Source of the DNA: Candidatus Methylopumilus planktonicus
GTDB lineage: Bacteria; Pseudomonadota; Gammaproteobacteria; Burkholderiales; Methylophilaceae
Assembly: GCF_006364715.1 (NCBI RefSeq)
Contig: NZ_CP040984.1
Coordinates: 1,054,001 to 1,118,000 of the forward strand
Direction of reading: 5' to 3'
Length of the DNA: 64,000 nt
Of this stretch, positions 8,657 through 17,353 are shown one piece after another; the first letter of the stretch is position 1; the number at the start of each line of letters is the position of its first letter. Made by a program: the position numbers and the translations under genes. Below the pieces are notes generated by a model. That model searched no databases. It was not told the DNA's origin and saw nothing but the letters and a program-made list of their open reading frames with translations.

Positions 8657-10210
8657 ATGTCTCTTGGCGAAGCAATCAGAAAAAGAAGGAGGTCTTTAGG
8701 GCTAACCCTGCAGACCTTAGCAAAAAAAATTGCGAGCGACCCCGGAAATCTTTCTAGAATAGAAAGGGGCGAGCAAAACATCGGTGAGGCGCAATTATTA
8801 AAAATATGTGAAGCGCTTAATTGCGCGCCCTCTAGTCTTTTTCAAAATAACTCTCCTGCAAATCCCATTCAAAAACTGGACAGCCAAACATTTGCAAGAT
8901 GGTTTAGATTAGCAGCTCCGTACATCAACACTTTTAGCAATAAAACATTTGTCATCGCTTTTGGCGGAGAGCTTCTCGATGAGGATCAGTTTACGGCACT
9001 CTCCCATGACATTAATTTATTAACTTGCTTAAACGTCAAAATTATTCTCGTTCATGGTGCAAGACCTCAAATTGATCAAAGACTTAAAGAGAAAAAAATT
9101 TCAACCCAACTTGTAAGAAATGTTCGAGTCACTGACGATTTAAGTATGGAAGCAGTTAAAGAAGCTAATGGCCTCATTAAAATCAATATTGAATCTACAC
9201 TTTCATCGAGTCTTTTAAACTCGCCTATGGCAGGTAGTGATATTAAAGTCTCTAGCGGAAATTTTATTACTGCAAAACCTTTAGGTGTAATTGATGGTAT
9301 CGACATGCAACATACAGGGGAGGTAAGGAAAATTGACAGCGCTGCCATCAAGAAAAAATTGGATAATAAAGAGTTGGTAGTGATCTCACCGATTGGTTAT
9401 TCACCTACAGGTGAAGTATTTAATCTGACGATGGAAGATGTGGCGCTTAAAACCTCTATCGCTTTAGAAGCGGATAAACTTATTCTTCTCATAGATTCTG
9501 ATGGTATTTTTAATCTAAGAAATGAACTTCTGCACGAGATGACGTTAGAAAAGGCAATTAATCTTTATAAAAGCATTTCAAAAAACTATCCAAAAAAACA
9601 TGAGCTCATAAACATCAACTCTAATGACCTAGATCTTCTAGAAATTGCTATTAAAGCTTCTGAAGCAGGTATAAATAAAATTCATCTCATTAATAGGCAT
9701 ATTGATGGTGCGATTCTACAAGAATTATTTACAGATGATGGTTTAGGAACAGTTATCACCGAAAAAGCCCTCGACGCTATTAGGCCTGCTTCACATAACG
9801 ACGTTAAAGGCATTCATAAACTTATTAATCCGTTGGAGGCTGGGGGGTATCTTATTAAAAGAGGCAAGGAGAGAATTGATCATGAGATAGAAAACTTTTT
9901 CGTGATCGAGCATGATAATAAAATTATCGGGTGTGCAGCTTTATATCCTTATGACGACCATGTTGAATTTGCATGTTTTGCTATTAACAAAAATTACCAG
10001 TCTAAAGGTTTTGGCTCAAAGCTATATAATTACTGCGAAGAAATTGCGCAAGAGAAAAATTACAAATATCTCTTTGCCTTAACAACTAGAACTGAACATT
10101 GGTTCGTTGAGAAGGGCTTTAAAGAAGAGAATATTCAAAAGCTTCCTAAAAAAAGAATAGAGTCTTATTTGCCACAAAGAAATTCAAAATTTTTTATTAA
10201 AAAGCTTTAA
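8657..10210 (+). CDS. argA: N-acetylglutamate synthase with fused N-terminal XRE-family DNA-binding domain
   Basis: Predicted first enzyme of arginine synthesis (acetyl-CoA + glutamate). Three parts are read in one uninterrupted 517-residue frame. Residues about 3-62 form an XRE/Cro helix-turn-helix (IRKRRRSLGLTLQTLAKKIA, then DPGNLSRIERGEQNIGEAQL). Residues about 75-345 are an amino-acid-kinase domain with FVIAFGGELLDE and the NAGS-type VHGARPQIDQRL. Residues about 370-517 are a GNAT acetyltransferase domain with the NAGS signature LTTRTEHWFVEKGF and YLPQRNSKFF. Classical ArgA is about 440 residues and lacks the HTH, so the DNA-binding part is an addition. A palindrome lies on the promoter region and argB follows 27 bases downstream. 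The enzyme may sense arginine or acetyl-CoA and act as a regulator; this is inference. Confidence 0.9.
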   Translation: MSLGEAIRKRRRSLGLTLQTLAKKIASDPGNLSRIERGEQNIGEAQLLKICEALNCAPSSLFQNNSPANPIQKLDSQTFARWFRLAAPYINTFSNKTFVIAFGGELLDEDQFTALSHDINLLTCLNVKIILVHGARPQIDQRLKEKKISTQLVRNVRVTDDLSMEAVKEANGLIKINIESTLSSSLLNSPMAGSDIKVSSGNFITAKPLGVIDGIDMQHTGEVRKIDSAAIKKKLDNKELVVISPIGYSPTGEVFNLTMEDVALKTSIALEADKLILLIDSDGIFNLRNELLHEMTLEKAINLYKSISKNYPKKHELININSNDLDLLEIAIKASEAGINKIHLINRHIDGAILQELFTDDGLGTVITEKALDAIRPASHNDVKGIHKLINPLEAGGYLIKRGKERIDHEIENFFVIEHDNKIIGCAALYPYDDHVEFACFAINKNYQSKGFGSKLYNYCEEIAQEKNYKYLFALTTRTEHWFVEKGFKEENIQKLPKKRIESYLPQRNSKFFIKKL

Positions 10211-10237
10211 AATCTTTAAAAAACTATAGGCATAAAA

Positions 10238-11122
10238 ATGAGTCAAAATATTCAACCAGAATACAAAGCCAAAATATTAAGTGAGGCTTTGCCGTACATC
10301 AAAAAATTCTTTGGCAAAACTATCGTTATTAAGTACGGCGGTAATGCCATGATCGACGAAAATTTAAAACAATCATTTGCTAGCGACGTCGTTCTTTTAA
10401 AATTAGTGGGTATGAACCCTGTTGTTGTTCATGGTGGTGGTCCACAAATAAATGAGCACCTGGATAAACTTGGTAAAAAAGGTGAGTTTATACAAGGCAT
10501 GAGGGTAACCGATACTGAAACCATGGATATTGTAGAAATGGTTTTAGGTGGCCAGGTGAATAAAGAGATTGTAAATCTCATTAATAGACATGGTGGAAAA
10601 GCTGTGGGTCTCACAGGCCAAGATGGAAACTTTATTCACGCTAAAAAACTCCTAGTGCAAGATGAGACAGACCCCAAAAAAACAATCGATCTTGGTCACG
10701 TAGGTGAAATAGCATCCATCAACCCTAGTATTATTAATTTCTTAGATGATGGAGATTTTATTCCTGTCATAGCCCCGATTGGTGTAGGAGCTGATGGTGA
10801 GACTTACAATATTAATGCCGATCTAGTCGCGGGAAAATTATCTGAAGTACTAAATGCTGAAAAATTAATCTTACTAACAAATACACCTGGAGTACTAGAC
10901 AAAAATGGTTCACTTCTCACAGGACTAACTCCGAATGAGATAGATAAGCTTGTAGAAGATGGGACATTGTCAGGTGGTATGCTACCTAAAATAAGTTCAG
11001 CACTTGATGCTGCAAGAAGCGGTGTTAGAAGTGTGCATATTATTGATGGGAGAGTGCAACACGCACTTTTATTAGAGGTATTAACTGACGAAGGTGTGGG
11101 AACTTTAATTAAGGCAAAATAA
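10238..11122 (+). CDS. argB: Acetylglutamate kinase
   Basis: Phosphorylates N-acetylglutamate, the second step of arginine synthesis. The 294-residue protein has the phosphate-binding KYGGNAMID, the substrate glycine loop VVVHGGGPQINEHL, the GLTGQDGNFIHAKK segment and the C-terminal GGMLPKISSALDAARSGV nucleotide site. The extended N-terminal helix (MSQNIQPEYKAKILSEALPYI) is the feature that in arginine-inhibited hexameric kinases forms the allosteric interface, so feedback inhibition by arginine is likely (family knowledge). It follows the HTH-NAGS gene by 27 bases and its stop directly abuts the next start, forming a three-gene unit. Confidence 0.97.
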   Translation: MSQNIQPEYKAKILSEALPYIKKFFGKTIVIKYGGNAMIDENLKQSFASDVVLLKLVGMNPVVVHGGGPQINEHLDKLGKKGEFIQGMRVTDTETMDIVEMVLGGQVNKEIVNLINRHGGKAVGLTGQDGNFIHAKKLLVQDETDPKKTIDLGHVGEIASINPSIINFLDDGDFIPVIAPIGVGADGETYNINADLVAGKLSEVLNAEKLILLTNTPGVLDKNGSLLTGLTPNEIDKLVEDGTLSGGMLPKISSALDAARSGVRSVHIIDGRVQHALLLEVLTDEGVGTLIKAK

Positions 11123-11752
11123 TTGTCCAAAATTTGGATTTTCGATCTAGACGACACGCTTCACGACGCAAGTTCTAAAATATTTCCACGCATTAATCAA
11201 TCTATGACTGCCTATGTAAGTCAAAAGCTTAATATTAGCCATGATGCTGCGCATGAATTACGCGACCAATATTGGAAAGTCTATGGTGCTACATTAAAGG
11301 GGCTCATGGAAAATCATGATGTCGATCCAAAAGAATTTTTACTCAAAACACACGATGCGCATGAGCTTTCTAAATTCGTCAAGCAATCTCACGCCTTAAA
11401 AAATACTTTAAAAAAACTCAAGGGCAAAAAAATAGTTTTTACAAATGCGCCGCTTCATTATGCGATCGCAATTATTAAATCTCTAAAAATTGAAAGGCAT
11501 TTTTCGGCAGTCTACAGTATTGAAACAACAAAATATAATCCAAAACCTTCTCTCTATGCTTTTAGGAAAATTTTAAGGCATCTCGGAGAGGAGCCTCATC
11601 AATGCACTATGGTAGAAGATGATCTAGCTAATTTAAAAACGGCTCACAAGATCGGTATGAAGACTGTCTTAGTCTCAAGACAAAATAAAAAAACAGTTTT
11701 TATAAATAAACGAATTACAAAAATTACTCATCTTACAGCGCAGACTAGATAA
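11123..11752 (+). CDS. HAD-family pyrimidine 5'-nucleotidase-like hydrolase
   Basis: A 209-residue HAD hydrolase. Motif I is WIFDLDDTLHD near the N terminus, motif II is IVFTNAPLHYA, the conserved lysine lies in TTKYNPKPSLYAF, and motif IV is CTMVEDDLANLKTA. This combination matches the family annotated as pyrimidine 5'-nucleotidase, which dephosphorylates UMP/CMP-type nucleotides; the true substrate is not provable from sequence. The TTG start at 11123 directly follows the argB stop, implying translational coupling. Its last 8 bases overlap the 3' end of the convergent cca gene. Confidence 0.82.
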   Translation: MSKIWIFDLDDTLHDASSKIFPRINQSMTAYVSQKLNISHDAAHELRDQYWKVYGATLKGLMENHDVDPKEFLLKTHDAHELSKFVKQSHALKNTLKKLKGKKIVFTNAPLHYAIAIIKSLKIERHFSAVYSIETTKYNPKPSLYAFRKILRHLGEEPHQCTMVEDDLANLKTAHKIGMKTVLVSRQNKKTVFINKRITKITHLTAQTR

Positions 11753-12869
11753 GCTTGGCCAGTAATTTGAGTCGCGCCTCATAAATAGCAGCCTTAATAT
11801 CGACGCCTCGTTTATTTTGGCTAATTGCACTAAGATTTAATTTATTAAGATGTTTTAAATACTTTTGAAACGCTTTTAAAGTATTTTGGGCTGTATTTTT
11901 CTGGCCTAGCTGACCTTCAATATAAGCCTCAAAAATTTGCATTACGTCTGGGAGGATTTCCGGATTCCTAAATAAATCCATTTTATAGATCAAATCTAAA
12001 ACTTGTTGTGGCTTAAGTTTTTTAAATTGCCTTAAGTCGGATAGATTAAATACTAACTTCTCTGCTATTTTTTTAACAGCATTAGGTACAGAAAGTCTTA
12101 TGTAAATTTTTTCATTGCATTTAATACCTACTTTTAAAGGGTAAGTATGCATAAAAAATATAGCCGCTCTAATATCGGTCGAGAATTTGTATTTGGCTGC
12201 ATATTCTAAACTTCTTTTAATAGAGTTTTTATTTTTTGGATAATCTAATTCTGGTAGTAATAATTTAAGCGCACCGCATCGATTAAGCACTTCAAACATC
12301 AAATAGGATTTTTTTTCTGTAAATCCCACTGAAAGTTCATGCCAGACTCTCTCGGAGGCAACAGTTTCGATTTCTTTATTTTTTACAATCTGCTTGAGAA
12401 GAGCTTCTGTCTTAGGGTGAATTTTAAACTTGTGAAATCGAGCAGAAAATCGAGCAATGCGTAACACTCGAATTGGATCTTCTACAAATGCAGAGCTCAC
12501 ATGTCGTAGAACTTTATTTTTAATATCTTTTATGCCACCAAAGGGATCAAAAATTTGTCCTCTTTTATCTTTTGCTATTGCATTGATTGTAAGATCTCTT
12601 CGTTGCAGATCTTCTTCTAGCGTCACTTCTTTGGAAGCGTAAACTTTAAAACCCTTATACCCTTTTGAAACCTTACGCTCTGTTCTGGCCAAAGCAAACT
12701 CTTGATGTGTTTTTGGATGAAGAAAAACTGGAAAATCTTTACCTACAGGTTTATAGCCTAATTTCACCATTTCTTCAGAAGAAGAGCCTACGACTACATA
12801 GTCTTTATCTTTAACTGATAAACCCATGATTTGATCTCGAACTGCGCCGCCTACGAGATATATTTTCAT
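11745..12869 (-). CDS. cca: CCA-adding tRNA nucleotidyltransferase, degenerate HD region
   Basis: Adds or repairs the 3' CCA of tRNAs. The class II nucleotidyltransferase head is intact: YLVGGAVRDQIMG, the catalytic acidic pair in VKDKDYVVVG, the RRDLTINAIA and FVEDPIRVLRIARFSARF motifs. At 374 residues it is shorter than the about 410 of E. coli Cca. Where that enzyme has the HD phosphohydrolase site (CHDLGKG), this protein reads FMHTYPLKVG, so the HD metal pair is absent and the repair-associated phosphatase activity is probably lost. It directly abuts the NDUFA9-like gene upstream and overlaps the nucleotidase gene by 8 bases at the 3' ends. Confidence 0.94.
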   Translation of the reverse strand: MKIYLVGGAVRDQIMGLSVKDKDYVVVGSSSEEMVKLGYKPVGKDFPVFLHPKTHQEFALARTERKVSKGYKGFKVYASKEVTLEEDLQRRDLTINAIAKDKRGQIFDPFGGIKDIKNKVLRHVSSAFVEDPIRVLRIARFSARFHKFKIHPKTEALLKQIVKNKEIETVASERVWHELSVGFTEKKSYLMFEVLNRCGALKLLLPELDYPKNKNSIKRSLEYAAKYKFSTDIRAAIFFMHTYPLKVGIKCNEKIYIRLSVPNAVKKIAEKLVFNLSDLRQFKKLKPQQVLDLIYKMDLFRNPEILPDVMQIFEAYIEGQLGQKNTAQNTLKAFQKYLKHLNKLNLSAISQNKRGVDIKAAIYEARLKLLAKLI

Positions 12870-13820
12870 TTATCTGCCAGATTTGGTTCTATAAAAATCA
12901 TACCTGGAGCGTACTGGAGATCTACTTTTCTTATTAGATAGGTAATGCTCTAAACGCTCGAGGGAATATCGGTGGGAGATTTCACGTTGTGTATTCACTA
13001 CATTATCAACCTCCATAGATCTCCAATTATCGCGAGTTAATATCTTAATTGGCATCATTTCCATGATGAAAGCGAATAGATATGAAAGACTTCTGTTAAG
13101 TGGAATGATTATCCGAGTTAACTTTTCTGATCGAATAATAAGCCGAATGATATCTTTGAGCGAATAAACATCAGGCCCACCTAGATCGTACATTTTTCCG
13201 TGTGTCGTTTTATCAAAAAGTGTCTTAATTAAAATCTTTGACACATCATCAATAAAAATGGGTTGAAATTTAGAATTAGGTGACAGGAGAACTATTGCTG
13301 GAAGCCATTTAACTAGAATTTTAAACATATTAATAAAGTTATCTTTTGCTCCAAAGATAATAGAAGGCCTTAATATAGTTAAGTCTAAATCTATTTGTTT
13401 GAGTAATTCAGACTCCCCTAGAGCTTTAGATTTAAGATACAAACTAGGAGCCTTGACACTTGCACCTAACGCGCTTACATGAAGCAATCGCTTAATATCT
13501 AAATCTTTCATTACTTTAGCCAAATGACTTGGCCAAATATGATGAATGTTGTCAAAAGACTCCTTTTTAGACTGATGAAGTATGCCTAAGAGATTAATTA
13601 TGACATCTGTCTTTTTTAAATCTTTTTTTATTTGTGTAAGATTATTAATATCTAAGTCAAATATTTGAACGTGTGGATTGACTGTCCATAATTTAATTTT
13701 TTCTTTGTTTCGGGAAAACAATTTTAGATTGTGATTAGATTGGCTAAGAGCTAAAACAATACTGGATCCTAAAAATCCTGATGCTCCAAAAATTGCAATC
13801 GTTTTTTTAGATTTAGTCAC
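12870..13820 (-). CDS. NDUFA9-like NAD(P)-binding protein (atypical short-chain dehydrogenase family)
   Basis: A 316-residue Rossmann protein with N-terminal TIAIFGASGFLGSSIVLALS (GxxGxxG) and segments typical of the complex I NDUFA9 subunit family (LLHVSALGA, LKSKALGESELL, LTILRPSIIFGAKDNF, PIFIDDVSKIL, YDLGGPDVYSLKDII). These proteins lack an obvious catalytic triad and are thought to bind a dinucleotide or quinone-related cofactor; the bacterial role is unsettled. It starts with GTG at 13820, 7 bases after a small membrane protein gene and in the same run as lpxC and cca, an order I recall from betaproteobacteria. Confidence 0.83.
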   Translation of the reverse strand: MTKSKKTIAIFGASGFLGSSIVLALSQSNHNLKLFSRNKEKIKLWTVNPHVQIFDLDINNLTQIKKDLKKTDVIINLLGILHQSKKESFDNIHHIWPSHLAKVMKDLDIKRLLHVSALGASVKAPSLYLKSKALGESELLKQIDLDLTILRPSIIFGAKDNFINMFKILVKWLPAIVLLSPNSKFQPIFIDDVSKILIKTLFDKTTHGKMYDLGGPDVYSLKDIIRLIIRSEKLTRIIIPLNRSLSYLFAFIMEMMPIKILTRDNWRSMEVDNVVNTQREISHRYSLERLEHYLSNKKSRSPVRSRYDFYRTKSGR

Positions 13821-13827
13821 TTGGAAA

Positions 13828-13989
13828 TTAAAGCATTCTTAAAATTAATATAAGGATTAGAACTAATGTGATATTTGTAGTAAGTTTTAAATACTTTATA
13901 TATTTTTTATTCTTTGTGTTTAGATATAAAAATGTAAATGCAACTAATACTGCAAGCAATATGAATATCAAAAGCCTTAAAATGTTCAT
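13828..13989 (-). CDS. Small hydrophobic protein, 53 residues, coupled to lpxC
   Basis: The minus strand reads from ATG at 13989 to TAA at 13828. The product begins MNILRLLIFILLAVLVAFTF, continues LYLNTKNKKYIKYLKLTTN and ends ITLVLILILILRML. This predicts two transmembrane helices joined by a lysine-rich loop of about 12-15 residues. The start overlaps the lpxC stop by the 4-base ATGA, and its stop lies 7 bases before the NDUFA9-like start, so it sits exactly as a translated cistron would. I do not recognise a family and assign no function. It is too short for most automatic gene finders. Confidence 0.72.
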   Translation of the reverse strand: MNILRLLIFILLAVLVAFTFLYLNTKNKKYIKYLKLTTNITLVLILILILRML

Positions 13990-14939
13990 TGGTAAACTCC
14001 CGCTATTTCTTGATTTAAAATTCCATTCTTAGAATTTGTATAACGTGTTGCTAAATTAGAGGTCTTAGGATCTTGGCTATCTAATGTTGTTAATCTCCAA
14101 CATTTTTTATTGGCAAGTAGTGCAAGCAATAATTTGTTATTCAATTCGTGGCCAGATTTGTATGCTTTGAAATTACCTATAATTGAATAACCTAGCATAT
14201 ATAGATCACCTACGGCATCGAGTATTTTATGTCGTACAAATTCATCGTTGTAGCGTAATCCGTCTTTATTAATAATTTTGTACTCATCTAAGACAATCGC
14301 ATTATCGAGTGACCCACCTCTAGCTAAACCATTAGATCTTAAGTACTCAACTTCCTGCATAAATCCAAATGTGCGTGCACGACTAATTTCTGTGATATAG
14401 GATTCATCATAAAAATCCAAAGCAACTTTGTTAGTCGATGCGTCAAAAACAGGATGAGGAAAATCGATTGTAAAATCAACTTTAAATCCGTCGTAAGGCT
14501 CAAACCTCGCCCACTTATCTTTATCTTTTACTTCAATTACATCATTAATTAAAACAAATTTTTTCGCGGCATCTTGCTCTTTGATCTTTGCTGTTTGAAG
14601 AAGGTAGATAAATGGTATGGAGCTTCCGTCCATAATAGGCACTTCGGATCCATTCAATTCGATAATAATATTATCGATACCAGTGGCTGATAATGCAGAC
14701 ATTAAATGTTCAACGGTAGCTACACGCGAAGTATCTTGACCAATAGCTGAACACATTTTGGTATCTTTAACAGCCTCAGGACTTACTTTAACCTCATAAA
14801 TTTTCTTTTGATCAACCCTTCTAAAGACAATCCCTTTATCCATTTCGGCGGGCTTTAAAGTCATGGTCACTTTTTCACCATTATGAAGACCGACACCAGA
14901 AGTCTGCACTGACTTTTGAATAGTTCTTTGTTTAATCAT
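13986..14939 (-). CDS. lpxC: UDP-3-O-acyl-N-acetylglucosamine deacetylase
   Basis: Zinc deacetylase, the committed step of lipid A synthesis. Family motifs in 317 residues: IQKSVQTSGVGLHNG, the zinc/active-site SAIGQDTSRVATVEHLMSAL (first zinc His), PIMDGSSIPFI, ARTFGFMQEVEYL, and the zinc ligands in DEFVRHKILDAVGDLYMLG. Length is slightly above the usual 305. Lies 7 bases after ftsZ at the end of the dcw cluster, the standard position in Gram-negative bacteria, and shows that the cell makes lipopolysaccharide. The small membrane protein gene follows with an ATGA overlap. Confidence 0.97.
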   Translation of the reverse strand: MIKQRTIQKSVQTSGVGLHNGEKVTMTLKPAEMDKGIVFRRVDQKKIYEVKVSPEAVKDTKMCSAIGQDTSRVATVEHLMSALSATGIDNIIIELNGSEVPIMDGSSIPFIYLLQTAKIKEQDAAKKFVLINDVIEVKDKDKWARFEPYDGFKVDFTIDFPHPVFDASTNKVALDFYDESYITEISRARTFGFMQEVEYLRSNGLARGGSLDNAIVLDEYKIINKDGLRYNDEFVRHKILDAVGDLYMLGYSIIGNFKAYKSGHELNNKLLLALLANKKCWRLTTLDSQDPKTSNLATRYTNSKNGILNQEIAGVYQ

Positions 14940-14946
14940 TGAGCGC

Positions 14947-16098
14947 TTACTCGCCTTTTTTTCTTAAGAATGCAGGAATATCATATTCCTCCATACCTGA
15001 CATTTTCATAATTTCAACCTGGGCCCTATTTTCATTAGAACTGAATACATCTGGTTCATCATCTAGAGAGGGCTCTTCTTGGGTTGGGCTTTGTTTATTT
15101 TGCATGATAGATCTGGGTTCAATACGGGGCATCCTTTGTTTTACGTTTTGAGCTAGTCCTGTCGCTACAACAGTCACTCGAATAGAATCACCCATTGCTT
15201 CGTCAATAACGTTACCAACGATCACTGTTGAATCGATAGCAGCAAACTGCTTAATCGTTTCCATAACTTCATGGTACTCCTTAAGTGTAAATTTACTACT
15301 TGCAGAGATATTTACTAGTACACCTCGCGCATTTACTAAATTCACATCTTCTAAAAGAGGACTTGCAACTGCAGCTTGAGATGCTTTATATGCACGATGA
15401 TCGCCTTGTGCAACTCCAGAACCAATCATCGCCATTCCCATTTCACCCATAACAGTCTTAACGTCAGCGAAGTCAACATTCACCAACCCTGGGCTATTAA
15501 TAATTTCTGAAATACCTGAAACTGCATTATGTAGAACATCATTTGCTGCATTAAAGGCTTCTAAGAATGGTATGTTCTCCCCTAAAACTTCCATTAATTT
15601 TTCATTTGGAATGACAATTAGGGAGTCTACATGCTGAACTAATTCATTAATACCATCAGTAGCAATCGCTGTTCTTTTACCTTCAAATAAAAAAGGTTTA
15701 GTCACAACTGCAATAGTTAAAATACCTAATTCTTTTGCAATCTGAGCAATTACAGGTGCAGCGCCTGTCCCAGTTCCCCCTCCCATCCCCGCTGTGATAA
15801 ACAACATATCAGCACCTTTAATAGAGCTAATAATTTTTTCTTTATCATCAATAGCAGCTTGCTTTCCAATTTCAGGCTTGGCACCAGCGCCTAAGCCTTT
15901 GGTCATCTCCTGACCAATCTGCAATATATGGCTTGCCCGACTTTTTTTCAGAGCTTGCATGTCAGTATTGGCACAGATAAATTCAACACCTGTTAAATTC
16001 TTATCGATCATATGATCAATAGCATTTCCGCCACAGCCACCGACACCAATGACTTTTATGATGGCATTTTGCGACTTGCTATCAACAACTTCAAACAT
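14947..16098 (-). CDS. ftsZ: Cell division protein FtsZ
   Basis: Tubulin-like GTPase that forms the division ring. The 383-residue protein has the nucleotide-binding start (IIKVIGVGGCGGNAIDHM), the tubulin signature GMGGGTGTGAAPVIAQIAKE, the T7 synergy loop (VNVDFADVKTVMGE) and, after a variable acidic linker, the C-terminal conserved peptide EEYDIPAFLRKKGE that binds FtsA and other partners. Preceded by ftsA with a 16-base gap carrying a GGAGA-type ribosome site, and followed by lpxC. Confidence 0.98.
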   Translation of the reverse strand: MFEVVDSKSQNAIIKVIGVGGCGGNAIDHMIDKNLTGVEFICANTDMQALKKSRASHILQIGQEMTKGLGAGAKPEIGKQAAIDDKEKIISSIKGADMLFITAGMGGGTGTGAAPVIAQIAKELGILTIAVVTKPFLFEGKRTAIATDGINELVQHVDSLIVIPNEKLMEVLGENIPFLEAFNAANDVLHNAVSGISEIINSPGLVNVDFADVKTVMGEMGMAMIGSGVAQGDHRAYKASQAAVASPLLEDVNLVNARGVLVNISASSKFTLKEYHEVMETIKQFAAIDSTVIVGNVIDEAMGDSIRVTVVATGLAQNVKQRMPRIEPRSIMQNKQSPTQEEPSLDDEPDVFSSNENRAQVEIMKMSGMEEYDIPAFLRKKGE

Positions 16099-16114
16099 AT
16101 CCTATCTCCAAGAT

Positions 16115-17353
16115 TTAAAAGTTACCTTGAAACCAATTCTTCATTTTCATAAAGATTTGATTTATTGAATTACCGTCAATTTGATTCATCATTTCTTTCT
16201 CTAGCTGTCCTTTGCCCATCAGCAACAATCCAATGCCCGTTGAATACCTAGGATTGTCTACGACTTCAGACAAACCACCTACATTTCTTGGTGTTCCAAT
16301 TCTGACTGGCATCCTGAATACACTTTCTCCAAGATTGACCATGCCTTTCATCAGTGATGATCCGCCTGTAATTACAATTCCAGAAGCTATCATATCTTCC
16401 ATACCACTTCGTTTCAACTCGTGCGCTACAAGTTCGTAAAGCTCAACTAACCGAGCTTCAATGACCTCTGCTAATGAGAGTGTTGAGATAGTTTTAGACT
16501 CTTTCCCATCTACCACAAGAATTTCAATTTGCTCTGAAGCTGAAGCTAAACTTCTTGCAGCATATCCATGTTTAATTTTTATCTCTTCTGCTGATGGTAA
16601 AGGCGTTCTAAATGCCACCGCGATATCATTATTGATCTGATCACCAGCAATCGGGATTACAGCCGTATGTCGAATAGAGCCATGTCTTAGTACAGCAATA
16701 TCAGTTGTCCCACCACCAATATCCACCAAACAGACACCCAATTCTTTTTCATCATCCGTGAGGACTGCCATGCTTGAAGCTAAAGGTTGCAGCACTAATT
16801 CAGACACTTCAAGTCCGCAACGCTTGATACATTTCACAATATTTTGCGCAGCGGCAATAGCGCCAGTAACAATATGAACCTTAACCTCTAATTTCATACC
16901 GCTCATGCCAAGCGGTTGCCTAACATCTTCTTGCCCATCAATCACATATTCTTGCGTCAAAATATGTAGAACTTGCTGATCATTTGGGAGTGTAATGGCA
17001 CAAGCAGTTTCAATTACTTTATCAACGTCTAATTGAGAGACTTCGGCATCTTTGATTTTGACCATTCCGTGAGAATTGATACTTTTAATATGGCTACCTG
17101 CAATGCCAGTATAAACATCGGTAATCTTACAATTCGCCATCAATTCAGCTTCTTCAATTGCTCTTTGAATTGCCTCCATAGTGGAGTCAATATTAATGAC
17201 TACACCTTTTTTTAAACCTTTTGAGCTATGTTGACCTAATCCGATCACATTCAATAAACCATCTGGTTGTAATTCAGCAACAATAGCCACAATTTTGGAC
17301 GTTCCAATATCAAGCCCTACGATGAGATTTTTTTCTTCTTTTTGTTTAATCAT
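16115..17353 (-). CDS. ftsA: Cell division protein FtsA
   Basis: Actin-like ATPase that tethers FtsZ to the membrane and recruits late divisome proteins. Visible parts of the 412 residues: phosphate-1 loop LIVGLDIGTSKIVAIVAE, the 1C domain after it, phosphate-2 VCLVDIGGGTTDIAVL, and the adenosine motif SGIVITGGSSLMKGM. The C terminus ends in the amphipathic stretch MKNWFQGNF, the expected membrane-targeting helix. It overlaps ftsQ by 4 bases (ATGA). Confidence 0.97.
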   Translation of the reverse strand: MIKQKEEKNLIVGLDIGTSKIVAIVAELQPDGLLNVIGLGQHSSKGLKKGVVINIDSTMEAIQRAIEEAELMANCKITDVYTGIAGSHIKSINSHGMVKIKDAEVSQLDVDKVIETACAITLPNDQQVLHILTQEYVIDGQEDVRQPLGMSGMKLEVKVHIVTGAIAAAQNIVKCIKRCGLEVSELVLQPLASSMAVLTDDEKELGVCLVDIGGGTTDIAVLRHGSIRHTAVIPIAGDQINNDIAVAFRTPLPSAEEIKIKHGYAARSLASASEQIEILVVDGKESKTISTLSLAEVIEARLVELYELVAHELKRSGMEDMIASGIVITGGSSLMKGMVNLGESVFRMPVRIGTPRNVGGLSEVVDNPRYSTGIGLLLMGKGQLEKEMMNQIDGNSINQIFMKMKNWFQGNF

